A stretch of DNA of 64,000 nucleotides from Pseudomonas sp. RC10 (GTDB lineage Bacteria; Pseudomonadota; Gammaproteobacteria; Pseudomonadales; Pseudomonadaceae). Both the position numbers and the translations under genes were made by a program. Shown one piece after another: positions 28,090 through 37,009 of this stretch. Location: contig NZ_CP151650.1 in assembly GCF_038397775.1 (NCBI RefSeq), positions 1,240,001 to 1,304,000 on the forward strand, in the 5' to 3' direction. Positions within the stretch are counted from its first letter, which is position 1, and every line of letters begins with the position of its first letter. Under the pieces are notes generated by a model, which was not told where the DNA came from, did not search any database, and saw nothing but the letters and a program-made list of their open reading frames with translations.

Positions 28090-28404
28090 ATGACCGATAC
28101 CGCTGTTGCCCTTGAGTCTGCGCCTCAAACCCTCACGCCAAAGCCGTGGTTCGTGTACCTCGTACGCGCTGCCAACGGCTCGCTGTATTGCGGCATCAGC
28201 GACGACCCCCATAAACGCTTCACCAAGCACCAAAACGGAAAGGGCGCGCGATTTTTCTTTTCCAGCCCTGCCGTGGCGCTGGTGTACATCGAGGCGTGCC
28301 GCGACAAGGGTGAGGCGCTGCGTCAGGAGCGGCTGATCAAGAAACTGCGCAAGCGGGCAAAGGAAGCGCTTGTGGCCAGTTTTGTCCTGACCCCTTCCGA
28401 GTAA
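28090..28404 (+). CDS. GIY-YIG nuclease superfamily protein (YhbQ-like)
   Basis: 104 residues. A 17-residue leader is followed by the GIY-YIG core: [37 protein letters not shown], where VYLV and YCGI take the places of GIY and YIG and the Arg follows in KRF. Catalytic Glu candidate is in [11 protein letters not shown]. Relatives such as E. coli YhbQ are stand-alone single-domain nucleases linked to DNA repair. Cytoplasmic. It probably stands alone. Confidence 0.88.
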   Translation: MTDTAVALESAPQTLTPKPWFVYLVRAANGSLYCGISDDPHKRFTKHQNGKGARFFFSSPAVALVYIEACRDKGEALRQERLIKKLRKRAKEALVASFVLTPSE

Positions 28405-28552
28405 CGACTTGCTGCTGTGTAGGCCGACGCGCGGAAGCGGGTAAGAACGTGTGCACAGAGATGTCAGTAATTTCGCATGTGAATTACCTGTTTTATTTTG
28501 TGCGTATGTGTACTAGCCTGATTGTCAGATTCGATGAGCAGGAGCGGTATTC

Positions 28553-28960
28553 ATGACAGCCTTGGCGATCACCCGCAACGATGGCGTTGGTGTCGATACC
28601 CCGGAAGCAGGACGCGTAGCCCTGACCTTCTTTTTCAATCTCATGGCGCATTGGGGATGCTCGGTCGAGGACCAGCGAACACTGCTGGGCGCTGTGAGCA
28701 ACACGACCTTTTACAAATACAAACGGACCCCCGACATCCGTTTGCCGCGCGATACGCTGGAGCGAATTTCCTATTTGATGGGCATCCACAAAGCGCTCAG
28801 CATCATCTTCAGCAATCAGTTGGAGCGCGCTTACGAATGGGTCGCAAAACCCAACACGGCGGCACCTTTCAACGGCCAATCCGCATTGCAATACATGTTG
28901 GCCGGTCGGGTGGTGGACATCGCGGACGTGCGTCGGTATCTGGACGGAGTCCGGGGCTGA
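28553..28960 (+). CDS. Xre/MbcA/ParS-family antitoxin of RES toxin system
   Basis: 135 residues. Helical N-terminal part with an HTH-like segment (LLGAVSNTTFYKYKRTP) and the C-terminal toxin-binding domain ending FNGQSALQYMLAGRVVDIADVRRYLDGVRG, as in antitoxins that pair with RES-domain toxins. The stop overlaps the start of the next gene (TGATG), showing a bicistronic module. Antitoxins of this family repress their own promoter; the AT-rich stretch before 28553 is the likely site. Confidence 0.88.
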   Translation: MTALAITRNDGVGVDTPEAGRVALTFFFNLMAHWGCSVEDQRTLLGAVSNTTFYKYKRTPDIRLPRDTLERISYLMGIHKALSIIFSNQLERAYEWVAKPNTAAPFNGQSALQYMLAGRVVDIADVRRYLDGVRG

Positions 28961-29640
28961 TGAAGCATGCACAGACTGTGATCCCGGCCTGGGATGCCGC
29001 GTTCAGGATGATCAACAGTGCTTTTCCTCCGATCACGCTGTTTGAGGATGTGCTCAACCCGGCCGACCTTGAGATGGCGTATGCGCTAGAGTCGATGACC
29101 AACGATCGTCTGCTGGATCAATGCGGTGTATTGCGCAGAGTCGCCGTCGAGGACCGTGTTTCCGGCCCCGGCTCTACCCCCGTCATGGCTGCGTTTACCC
29201 ACATCGGCAAGGCCAGCCGGTTCACGGACGGGACGTACGGTATCTATTACGCCGCGAATAGCCAGGCTGCGGCTATTGCAGAAACACGCTTTCATCAGGA
29301 GCGCTTTCTCGCGGCGACGAACGAGCCCGACATCGAGCTGACGTTGCGCACCTACGTGAATCAGGTCGTGAAGCCGGTGCATGATGTACGTGAGGATTTT
29401 CCTGAACTGCATGACCCGGACCCTTCTCGTTACGGGACCTCGCAAGCCTTCGCAAGCGCATTGCGGGGAGAAGGGGCGTGGGGACTGCTCTACAAGAGCG
29501 TGCGCCTTGACGGGCATGAGTGCGTGGCGGCGTTTCGTCCGCCGACGGTCTCGCTCCCGGTGCAAGGCAAGCATGTTCGGTATGTCTGGGATGCCAAGAG
29601 CCAGACGATCTCCCACGTATTCGAAATCAGCCCGCTCTAA
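28960..29640 (+). CDS. RES-domain toxin (NAD+-consuming)
   Basis: 226 residues from the overlapping ATG 28960; the longer open frame to 28522 is shadow of the antitoxin. RES hallmarks are present: Arg in GKASRFTDG, Tyr in GIYYAANS, Glu in AAIAETRFH, and Ser in RPPTVSLP. RES toxins are related to ADP-ribosyltransferases and deplete NAD+ by phosphorolysis or hydrolysis, causing growth arrest. All key residues are intact, so it is likely active when not bound by the upstream antitoxin. Confidence 0.9.
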   Translation: MKHAQTVIPAWDAAFRMINSAFPPITLFEDVLNPADLEMAYALESMTNDRLLDQCGVLRRVAVEDRVSGPGSTPVMAAFTHIGKASRFTDGTYGIYYAANSQAAAIAETRFHQERFLAATNEPDIELTLRTYVNQVVKPVHDVREDFPELHDPDPSRYGTSQAFASALRGEGAWGLLYKSVRLDGHECVAAFRPPTVSLPVQGKHVRYVWDAKSQTISHVFEISPL

Positions 29641-29785
29641 GTAACGTCTCCGAACTTGGCCTGTTCGTCACTTGTGATCATCACTGGCAACGCTCAACTT
29701 AAGCCACTGTCTGAATACCGTGGCCGGGGGTGCGACATGAGGTCGTCACGCCCGGATTCAATGCCTTCGTTCCAGAGGTCGAAAC

Positions 29786-30718
29786 ATGAGTGAGTTGATC
29801 CTGCACCATTACCCAACGTCCCTGTTTTCCGAGAAAGCCCGATTGATGTTGGGCTTCAAGGGGCTGTCGTGGCGCTCGGTGATCATCCCGCCGATCCTGC
29901 CGAAACCGGACCTCACGGCGCTGACCGGCGGCTATCGCAAGACACCGGTGTTACAGGTCGGCGCCGACATCTATTGCGATACGGCGTTGATTGCCCGGCG
30001 TCTTGAGGCTGAGAAGTCTTCGCCAAGCTTTTACCCGGAAGGGCAGGAGTTTACGTCGGCGAGTCTGGCGAACTGGGCGGATTCGGTGCTGTTCCTGCAT
30101 TCGGTCAGCCTGGTGTTTCAGCCAGCGTCACTGGCCGTGCGTTTTGCCAAAGTGCCCCCTGAGGGCGTGAAAGCATTTGTCGCCGACCGCGCGGCGTTCT
30201 TTGACGGAGGCAGTGCGACGCGTGTTCCGCTGGAACTGGCGCAGCACCAGTGGCCGACGTTGATGGGGCGTCTGGAAACTCAACTCGAGCGCAACGGCGA
30301 CTTCCTGCTCGGTGGGCCTTCAATTGCTGACTTCTCGGTTGCCCACACCTTGTGGTTCTTGAAGCAGACCCCGGTCACTGCCTCATTGGTAGATGATTAC
30401 CCTGCGGTCCTGGCGTGGTATCAGCGCGTCATTGGGTTCGGGCATGGGGCGGCGAGTGAGCTCAGTCCGGCGGATGCCATCGAGATTGCACGCAACGCAG
30501 AACCAGCTCCGCTGCCTGACGAGGCGTTCAAGGACCCGAACGGGTTCGAGCCCGGTCAACAGGTCAGTGTGTCGGCAGTCGATTACGGTGTGAATCCCGT
30601 TCACGGTAAGTTGGTGTTCAGCGGGCGCGAAGAAATCATCGTTCGCCGTGAAGATGAACGTGCGGGCGTCGTTCATGTTCACTTCCCGCGTTTCGGATTT
30701 CGTATCAGCAAAGATTGA
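29786..30718 (+). CDS. glutathione S-transferase family protein
   Basis: 310 residues. The N-terminal thioredoxin-like domain (MSELILHHYPTSLFSEKARLMLGFKGLSW, GGYRKTPVLQVGADIYCDTALIARRLE) carries the cis-Pro and the Asp-Thr glutathione contacts. The helical C-terminal domain runs to about residue 220. About 90 further residues (from EIARNAEPAPL) form a beta-rich extension not found in a minimal GST. Cytosolic; detoxification or isomerase role unknown. It is followed by a strong terminator. Confidence 0.87.
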   Translation: MSELILHHYPTSLFSEKARLMLGFKGLSWRSVIIPPILPKPDLTALTGGYRKTPVLQVGADIYCDTALIARRLEAEKSSPSFYPEGQEFTSASLANWADSVLFLHSVSLVFQPASLAVRFAKVPPEGVKAFVADRAAFFDGGSATRVPLELAQHQWPTLMGRLETQLERNGDFLLGGPSIADFSVAHTLWFLKQTPVTASLVDDYPAVLAWYQRVIGFGHGAASELSPADAIEIARNAEPAPLPDEAFKDPNGFEPGQQVSVSAVDYGVNPVHGKLVFSGREEIIVRREDERAGVVHVHFPRFGFRISKD

Positions 30719-30743
30719 AGTCTGACTTCGGTTCGAGAGAAGA

Positions 30744-30773
30744 AAACGCTGCGACCCTTGCAGCGTTTTTTTT
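30744..30773 (+). terminator. rho-independent terminator after the GST gene
   Basis: AAACGCTGC / GCAGCGTTT stem with loop GACCCTT, continuing into a run of T. It lies about 25 bases past the stop. Confidence 0.93.
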
Positions 30774-31008
30774 CGCCTCTCGGATAATGCCATTCTCGAT
30801 TAGCAAGCTGACGGTAATCGCCAATCGATCTCGGCATCCTTCAATAACTGTCATTTCTGCCAGTTGCCAGCAATGTGCACGGCGCTACTATCTGGATTCA
30901 CTGTTTAAACGCAATCGCCTGATGTGTTCCGTTGCCTTCTTTGTCGAGAGGTTGGCGTCGCCGTGGCTGAGAAAAAGGGAACAGGCTCCATGGAAAGGAG
31001 TGTTGAAA

Positions 31009-32256
31009 ATGAAGAAACCTCAGTTATGGGCGGTGTCTCTGCTGGCGCTGGCCATGCAGGCACCTTATGTCTTGGCAGCAAGTTGTGCGGATACTGCCAA
31101 AGCACTGACCGCTCAATACAACGACACGCGGGACAATTGTGGAAAAAACACCTCCCCGGCGTTTCTCTGCAATGGCGTTATATTCAGGGCGACTGTGCCT
31201 TCCGATGATTACAGCTCCTGGGACCCCAGCCCCAACTCGGTAAAAAGCGGCGGTACTTCATTCTCATACCTGCGTAAAGATGCGAAGTTTTCCAGGCTTG
31301 TGCGCTACGAGAATAACGGCTACATCCTGTTTCCTGTTCAGAACGTCCCACCCGGCAAAAGTACCTACAACGTGCTGTGCGCATTCCCGATGGATGGCGG
31401 CACTGATGCGCGTGAGGACAAGGGGTGTGGGGCATGGACGGGTTCGAAACCCAGCGGGCAAGGCGCTCCTTGTTATTCCCGGCAACCGAACAGAATTACC
31501 ACGGGGCAGGAGTGGGCCGATCATTACAAGGCATTCGTCAACGGTGATAACCGCCGGGAGTGCGGATTTGATGTCAGGGACAATCTCAACAGCTATGCGG
31601 TGGATAACTTCAATGCCAGTTTGAGCGCACAGCGGCGAACACCCGAAGCGTTCAGAAAGCAGAATGAATTACGGCTCGATACATGGAAAAGTACAACGCC
31701 TGCGGGTGAGTTACCTATCCAGGCATTCTTTTATCTGCCGGAGCCCACAGGCGGACGGGATGATGCTCAGTTCGATCAACAGCGTTATTACGAAAAGACC
31801 GGTGTGTGGGTGCCTGTTATCGCGATGACCTTGCCGAGCCGTTTATCGGATGATGCCACTTTCAAATGCAACGCTGACGATCAGGCAGTGGCAGAGTCGG
31901 GCAAGACGATTGATCGGTACGTCAAATCCGCCACCTGGGTTTCGCGCTTTGACCCTGGCACAGGGCAAAATGAGTGGTCGTTGTCAGTGGTATTGACTGA
32001 TCTAGGCCGTAAACAAAGCGGTTCTGCAGGATCGGATGCGGTGTATGCGGAGTTAGTCCGCAAGTATAAGAACGACTATCAGTGGAAACAGAACGGAGGA
32101 GTGGGCATGCGCCGACAATTGGTGTGCCACTTCGTCATTGCTCGTGGGAAGGCCGAGTTCAATCTTGAACCCTTCCGACCCGATGCGACGGAGGCCGAGG
32201 CAGAGAAGGTAGGCTGCAACGTACTGCCCTCTGATCTCAGTGTGGCGACGCAGTAA
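31009..32256 (+). CDS. secreted halovibrin-like protein
   Basis: 415 residues from the ATG at 31009, chosen because AAAGGAG sits 8 bases upstream and a Sec signal (MKKPQLWAVSLLALAMQAPYVLAA) begins there. The mature protein has many Cys and opens ADTAKALTAQYNDTRDNCG, then LCNGVIFR, SFSYLRKD, CAFPMDGG, SATWVSRF and ends NLEPFRPDATEAEAEKVGCN. The same motif string appears in the gene at 34372-35712, so the two are paralogues. I tentatively place both with halovibrins, secreted proteins first described in Vibrio and reported to have ADP-ribosyltransferase activity. The family name is recalled, not tested; secretion is well supported. Confidence 0.6.
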   Translation: MKKPQLWAVSLLALAMQAPYVLAASCADTAKALTAQYNDTRDNCGKNTSPAFLCNGVIFRATVPSDDYSSWDPSPNSVKSGGTSFSYLRKDAKFSRLVRYENNGYILFPVQNVPPGKSTYNVLCAFPMDGGTDAREDKGCGAWTGSKPSGQGAPCYSRQPNRITTGQEWADHYKAFVNGDNRRECGFDVRDNLNSYAVDNFNASLSAQRRTPEAFRKQNELRLDTWKSTTPAGELPIQAFFYLPEPTGGRDDAQFDQQRYYEKTGVWVPVIAMTLPSRLSDDATFKCNADDQAVAESGKTIDRYVKSATWVSRFDPGTGQNEWSLSVVLTDLGRKQSGSAGSDAVYAELVRKYKNDYQWKQNGGVGMRRQLVCHFVIARGKAEFNLEPFRPDATEAEAEKVGCNVLPSDLSVATQ

Positions 32257-32315
32257 CAGCTCTGCTGAACGGGAAGACCACCATTCTGGGGAGATCAGTG
32301 CCTCCCCAGTTGGCT

Positions 32316-32666
32316 TTATTTCAACGCTGCAAGAATCTCATCCGGCGAGAACCCTCTGATCAGCGTGCCGTTCACGTCGATCAGAGGGATGCCACGGCCG
32401 CCCAGCGCCTCATACGCCTTGCGGCCTTCTTTGGACTTCTCGATGTCGTACTCGGTGTAAGGGATACCCTTGCTGTCGAGGAAGCGGCGCGTCTGTTTGC
32501 AGTAGCCGCACCAGTCGGTGGCGTACAGCACGACCTTGGCCTGCGACTGTACTTGCGTCGAGACCGCCTGGGAGGGATTGACGAGGTGCTCGATCTTGCC
32601 CCAGTTCTGGTAGACCACGACCACCAACATGATCAGCGCGAATTTCTTGAGGGTACGCCCGAGCAT
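32316..32666 (-). CDS. membrane-anchored glutaredoxin-like protein
   Basis: 116 residues. One N-terminal hydrophobic anchor (about residues 9-20) precedes a glutaredoxin domain with redox site CGYC in LYATDWCGYCKQTRRFLDSKG and the cis-Pro region GGRGIPLIDVNG. It should reduce disulfides or mixed disulfides with glutathione near the membrane; the orientation of the domain is not certain. It lies 5 bases after the end of yejK on the same strand, so they may be co-transcribed. Confidence 0.88.
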   Translation of the reverse strand: MLGRTLKKFALIMLVVVVYQNWGKIEHLVNPSQAVSTQVQSQAKVVLYATDWCGYCKQTRRFLDSKGIPYTEYDIEKSKEGRKAYEALGGRGIPLIDVNGTLIRGFSPDEILAALK

Positions 32667-32671
32667 GACGA

Positions 32672-33673
32672 TCAGCGCCTCTTCAGTTGATCGGTCAGTT
32701 GAGTCGGCAAACCCTTGATGATCAGCGTGCCTTTCTCTTCGTCGTACTCGATCTTGTCGCCCAGCAGGTGCGCTTCGAAGCTGATCGACAGGCCTTCGGC
32801 ACGGCCGGTGAAGCGGCGGAACTGGTTGAGCGTGCGTTTATCCGCCGGAATTTCCGGCGACAGGCCGTAATCCTTGTTGCGAATGTGTTCGTAGAACGCG
32901 CGCGGACGGTCTTCGTCGATCAGACCGGACAGTTCTTCCAGCGCAATCGGCTCGCCCATTTTGCTCTGGCTACTGGCGTAGTCCACCAGTGCCTTGGTCT
33001 TCTCTCGGGTCGACTCTTCTGGCAGGTCTTCGCTCTCGACGAAGTCGCTGAAGGCCTTGAGCAAGGTGCGGGTTTCGCCGGGGCCGTCCACGCCTTCCTG
33101 GCAGCCGATGAAGTCGCGGAAGTATTCGGAGACCTTTTTGCCGTTCTTGCCTTTGATGAAGGAAATGTACTGCTTGGAAGCCTTGTTGTTCTGCCACTCG
33201 GAAATGTTGATTCGCGCCGCGAGGTGCAGTTGGCCGAGGTCGAGGTGCCGCGAGGGCGTGACATCCAGCGCTTCATTCACCGCCACGCCTTCGCTGTGGT
33301 GCAGCAACGCGATGGCGAGGTATTCGGTCATGCCCTGCTGATAATGGGCGAACAACACATGGCCGCCCACTGAAAGGTTAGATTCTTCCATCAGCTTTTG
33401 CAGGTGCTCGACAGCGGTGAGGCTGAACGCCGTGAAATCCTTGCCCTCATCAACGTACTCCTTCAACCAGCCGCTGAACGGGTGCGCGCCGGACTCGGCA
33501 TGGAAAAACCCCCAGGCCTTACCTTGTTTGGCGTTATAGCTCTCATTGAGGTCGGCCAGCATGTTCTCGATGGCCTGGGACTCCGCGAGTTCGGAGTCGC
33601 GAGCATGGAGGACTGCGGGCGTACCGTCGGGTTTTTTGTCGATCAGGTGAACAATGGCATGACGGATCGGCAT
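32672..33673 (-). CDS. yejK: nucleoid-associated protein YejK (NdpA)
   Basis: 333 residues, the standard length. Family markers are [13 protein letters not shown] at the start, [19 protein letters not shown], and [37 protein letters not shown] near the end. YejK is a cytoplasmic nucleoid-associated protein that interacts with topoisomerase IV in E. coli. It is divergent from hupN, so two nucleoid proteins share the 350-base region between them. Confidence 0.94.
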   Translation of the reverse strand: MPIRHAIVHLIDKKPDGTPAVLHARDSELAESQAIENMLADLNESYNAKQGKAWGFFHAESGAHPFSGWLKEYVDEGKDFTAFSLTAVEHLQKLMEESNLSVGGHVLFAHYQQGMTEYLAIALLHHSEGVAVNEALDVTPSRHLDLGQLHLAARINISEWQNNKASKQYISFIKGKNGKKVSEYFRDFIGCQEGVDGPGETRTLLKAFSDFVESEDLPEESTREKTKALVDYASSQSKMGEPIALEELSGLIDEDRPRAFYEHIRNKDYGLSPEIPADKRTLNQFRRFTGRAEGLSISFEAHLLGDKIEYDEEKGTLIIKGLPTQLTDQLKRR

Positions 33674-34025
33674 GGATTTCTCGGCTGCTGAGGTGGAACT
33701 GAACGGGTGCCTGCGTGACCCGTGCGAAAGTCGGCAAGTGTACCGCAGACTGGGCCAGAACGTGCTGGAGAGGCCATAAACACTGCTCCGCCCCCATTAA
33801 TCTGACTTTTTTGGCTTTTAACCACGATAAAGCTGACCAAATGGCTAGGTAGGGGCGGATATTTGCGTGGCTCTGTGCTAGTTTTGCCCGGTCTTGCGCA
33901 CTGAAGCGCGCCAAGCATGCAGTTTGTGGGCGTTCGGCCGAACCAAAGGCCGATTTCGGTATCTACATTTCGCGTCTGTACACACTCTGCAAACCATCTG
34001 AATTTGATAGGGAAGGAACACCACC
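33674..34025. other. divergent promoter region between yejK and hupN
   Basis: 350 bases with no gene. GGAAGGAAC at 34011-34019 is the hupN ribosome site. AT-rich patches on both sides are compatible with promoters for both genes, but no element stands out enough to call. Confidence 0.5.
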
Positions 34026-34307
34026 ATGGCTCTGACTAAAGACCAATTGATCGCCGATATCGCAGAAGCTATCGACGCGCCAAAAACCACCGCGCGCAAT
34101 GCTCTCGACCAATTGGGCCAAATCGTCGCTGATCAACTGGAAAATGGCGGCGAAATCACCCTGCCAGGCATCGGCAAGCTGAAAGTAACCGAGCGTCCAG
34201 CTCGCACTGGCCGTAACCCTTCGACCGGCGCTGCCATCGAAATCCCAGCCAAGAAAGTGATCAAACTGGTTGTGGCCAAGGGCCTGACTGACGCAGTCAA
34301 CAAGTAA
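34026..34307 (+). CDS. hupN: HU family DNA-binding protein HupN
   Basis: 93 residues, slightly longer than classical HU. MALTKDQLIADIAEAIDAPKTTARNAL forms the dimerisation helices; PGIGKLKVTERPARTGRNPSTGAAIEIPAKK is the DNA-bending beta-arm with the intercalating Pro. It differs from the main Pseudomonas HupB and fits the HupN type. Strong ribosome site and a rho-independent terminator frame it as a single-gene unit. Confidence 0.9.
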   Translation: MALTKDQLIADIAEAIDAPKTTARNALDQLGQIVADQLENGGEITLPGIGKLKVTERPARTGRNPSTGAAIEIPAKKVIKLVVAKGLTDAVNK

Positions 34308-34328
34308 GCAAAACGCTGCTTGTAGGAG

Positions 34329-34364
34329 AACCGTGTAACGGAGCGATCCGGACACGGTTTTTTT
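34329..34364 (+). terminator. rho-independent terminator of hupN
   Basis: AACCGTGT / ACACGGTT stem with a 15-base loop and a 7-T run. About 21 bases after the stop. Confidence 0.9.
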
Positions 34365-34371
34365 GTGCCTG

Positions 34372-35712
34372 CTATTTGGCGACCGGATTACACCCGGCAG
34401 CTTTCGCCTCACTGGCTGAAACCAATGGCCGGAAGGGCTCAAGGTTCCAGTCAGCACGGTCGGGATAGTTGTTGATGATGCAATTGAGCTGGCTTTCCAT
34501 GCTGCCTGGCATTTTCTCCTCGTCACGCCATTGCTTGTCCGCCCCTTTGAACTGCTGCAGCTCAAGGTAGATGGCTTTGCGGTCATTGACCTGATACGTC
34601 TTGCCGCGCGCAGTGGGGATCACTTTCAGTGACGACACTTTTTGCCCAGTCACGTTGTCGGTGAACTGCGACCACGTCGCCGAGTCGATGTACTGACGTG
34701 GAACACCGCTGCCTTCGCCCAACCAGACGAACTGATCGACCGGGTTATAGCTGAAGCGTTGCTGCGCGGGCTTGCTGAAGTCGATCCTGAGCACTGGCAC
34801 GGCATAGCCCTCCTGATACAGCTTGAGCTGGAAGCGGCGGGCGTTGTCGATCCCGCTTTGCTGCGCGGCGGCTTTTCCGTTATCGCCTCTGACGCCGAAG
34901 TTCTGCGCACCCGTCGGCAGGTAGATAATGGCCGCGATGTAGCGTTTCATCTCGCTGCCGTCACTGCCAGGAAGGTTCTTGAGCATGAATTCGTTGAAAT
35001 ATTTGCGTTCGGCAAAATAGTCCGACGCGGTTGTTGTTGCCCTGGCTTCGTGTGCTGCAATCATGGCGTCCCACTGCGCGGGCACCTCGGCGTTCCAGGA
35101 GCATTGGGTGGTTTGAATCGGCTGTTGTGGGCCGCCGGGGTATTTCTGTTTCCATTGTTCGGCGTTGGTGACGTTTTGCAGGGCGCAGGTGCCGAAGGCC
35201 CATTCCTCGTTCTTGTTTTGCGTGGACGGCTGGGTGGGCGGCGCAAAGGATTTGTCGTTGAACGGACCGCAGCCATACCAGTTGCGGTCGGGGCCGGTGA
35301 AACCGTCAAAGGTGTAAATGCAGGTCCAGCCCTTGTCCAATGCCGGTAGGCCAAGGGCCTGAGCGTCTGCGGGTGTATTCAGGACGAAGCCTGCCGGATG
35401 CGCCAGCACGCTAATGCTCAGGTCCTTGCGGATCCATGTCCAGGATGTCGCGCCGGTCTGCAGGGCGTAGGGGCTGTACGTCCACGGCAGAAAAGGGCCG
35501 TCGTTGACCATGCGCAAGGTGACGCCGCTGCAGTAGTAATGGCCTCGTGTGGCGCCTGTGTCGGGTTCTTTGCAGTCGTTGACCGTCCTGTTGTAGCTGT
35601 CATTCAGACGCTGGGCGGTTGCCTGAGGATTGGGGTCGACTGCCAGCTCAAGGGCGCAAGCCGTGTTGATGAACGTGACGAATAGCGCGATGACGCAGAC
35701 GATGCGGCGCAT
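34372..35712 (-). CDS. secreted halovibrin-like protein, second paralogue
   Basis: 446 residues from ATG 35712, which has GGGAGG upstream and begins a Sec signal (MRRIVCVIALFVTFINTACA). It shares its motif string with the gene at 31009: LNDSYNRTVNDC, YCSGVTLR, SWTWIRKD, CIYTFDGFTGPDRNWYGCG, SATWSQF and the end NLEPFRPLVSASEAKAAGCN. The mature form is Cys-containing and probably extracellular or periplasmic. A longer start to 35739 has no ribosome site. Tail-to-tail with hupN. Confidence 0.58.
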   Translation of the reverse strand: MRRIVCVIALFVTFINTACALELAVDPNPQATAQRLNDSYNRTVNDCKEPDTGATRGHYYCSGVTLRMVNDGPFLPWTYSPYALQTGATSWTWIRKDLSISVLAHPAGFVLNTPADAQALGLPALDKGWTCIYTFDGFTGPDRNWYGCGPFNDKSFAPPTQPSTQNKNEEWAFGTCALQNVTNAEQWKQKYPGGPQQPIQTTQCSWNAEVPAQWDAMIAAHEARATTTASDYFAERKYFNEFMLKNLPGSDGSEMKRYIAAIIYLPTGAQNFGVRGDNGKAAAQQSGIDNARRFQLKLYQEGYAVPVLRIDFSKPAQQRFSYNPVDQFVWLGEGSGVPRQYIDSATWSQFTDNVTGQKVSSLKVIPTARGKTYQVNDRKAIYLELQQFKGADKQWRDEEKMPGSMESQLNCIINNYPDRADWNLEPFRPLVSASEAKAAGCNPVAK

Positions 35713-35809
35713 GGCTGGCCTCCCTGGCAGACGATGCAAGAAGGTTCCAGATTATGGGCCTGAAAAAATGCCCGTCTACTGTCAAAAATGACAGTGGACG
35801 GGGTAGGCG

Positions 35810-36838
35810 TTATGCCTTGGTCTGCCCCCAACGCTCTGCGCGCCAGGCTTGTTGTTGCGCCTTGTCGTGGAAAGTCCAGGCCACGAAGCGGCTTTGTTTC
35901 TGCCCTTGTGACATCTCGACCACGCGGCTTTCAACAGCGCCGGCTTTTTTCAGCGTGCTTTGAATCAGCGGGAGGTTGGACGCCTTGGACACCAGCGTGC
36001 TGAACCACAGCACCTGTGTTGGCACTTGGGCGCTTTCGGTAATCAGCTGCGCGACGAAACGCGCTTCGCCGCCTTCACACCACAGTTCTGCGGGTTGACC
36101 ACCGAAGTTCAGCACCGGCAGTTTGCGCTTGGGATCGGCCTTGCCCAGTGCTCGCCATTTACGCTGGCTGCCGCGCAACGCTTCCTCGGCGGAGGCGTGA
36201 AAGGGCGGGTTGCAGAGACTGATGTCGAAGCGTTCGTCTGCTTGCAGTAGCCCGAGCAGGATGTATTTGCGATTGCCCTGCTGACGCAAGCTGATAGCCT
36301 TGCCCAGCGCGTTGGCCTTGACGATGGTGGTGGCTGAAGCGAGAGCGACCGTGTCGATGTCCGAACCCACGAAGTGCCAGCCATATTCGCTGTGGCCGAT
36401 GAGGGGGTAGACGCCGTTGGCGCCTGTGCCGATGTCCAGCGCCTTGATCGCGGCGCCACGGGGAATGACGCCAGCGTTGTCCTCGGCGAGCAGGTCGGCC
36501 AGGAAGTGCAGGTAATCGGCGCGACCGGGAATCGGTGGGCAGAGGTAATCCGCCGGAATGTCCCAATGGGAGACGCCGTAGAACGCTTTGAGCAATGCGC
36601 GGTTGAACACGCGTACCGCCGCCGGGTTGGCGAAGTCGATGCTTTCCTTGCCATAGGGGTTGGTGATCACGAATTGACCCAGCTCGGGGCTGCTCTTGAT
36701 CAGGCGCGGAAAGTCGTAATGGCCCTGATGGCGGTTGCGCGGGTGCAGGCTGGCCTTCTCGCGCGGCTCGGCAGGTTTGGCTGACTGAGCGGGTTTCGGT
36801 TTCTTGCGAGGCGGCTTGGGCTGCTCGGGTTTAGTCAT
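35810..36838 (-). CDS. rlmF: 23S rRNA (adenine-1618-N6)-methyltransferase RlmF
   Basis: 342 residues from the ATG 36838; the open frame runs to 36952, but the REPIN lies there. A Lys/Pro-rich N-terminus of about 40 residues precedes [16 protein letters not shown]. The SAM-binding motif is [16 protein letters not shown] and the catalytic motif CNPPFHAS (NPPF type, used for exocyclic amino methylation). It modifies A1618 of 23S rRNA. Monocistronic. Confidence 0.94.
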   Translation of the reverse strand: MTKPEQPKPPRKKPKPAQSAKPAEPREKASLHPRNRHQGHYDFPRLIKSSPELGQFVITNPYGKESIDFANPAAVRVFNRALLKAFYGVSHWDIPADYLCPPIPGRADYLHFLADLLAEDNAGVIPRGAAIKALDIGTGANGVYPLIGHSEYGWHFVGSDIDTVALASATTIVKANALGKAISLRQQGNRKYILLGLLQADERFDISLCNPPFHASAEEALRGSQRKWRALGKADPKRKLPVLNFGGQPAELWCEGGEARFVAQLITESAQVPTQVLWFSTLVSKASNLPLIQSTLKKAGAVESRVVEMSQGQKQSRFVAWTFHDKAQQQAWRAERWGQTKA

Positions 36839-36870
36839 TGCGGGTCTTTTCCGGTTAAAACACAAAACCC

Positions 36871-36960
36871 TGTGGGAGCGGGCTTGCTGGCGATAACGGT
36901 CTGTCCGTGACGAATGCTTCGCCTGACACACTGCTATCGCGAGCAAGCTCACTCCTACAG
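36871..36960. repeat. REPIN (AGCTTGCTGGCG-type)
   Basis: Outer arms TGTGGGAGCGGGCTTGCTGG and AGCAAGCTCACTCCTACAG (variant ends) enclose about 50 bases. Located between rlmF and valS. Related to 12110-12198 and 60609-60696. Confidence 0.82.
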
Positions 36961-37009
36961 GGTTCGTGTGAATCAGCCAGCCCGGGATTCAGGCGGGCTG
37001 AGTCGGTCG

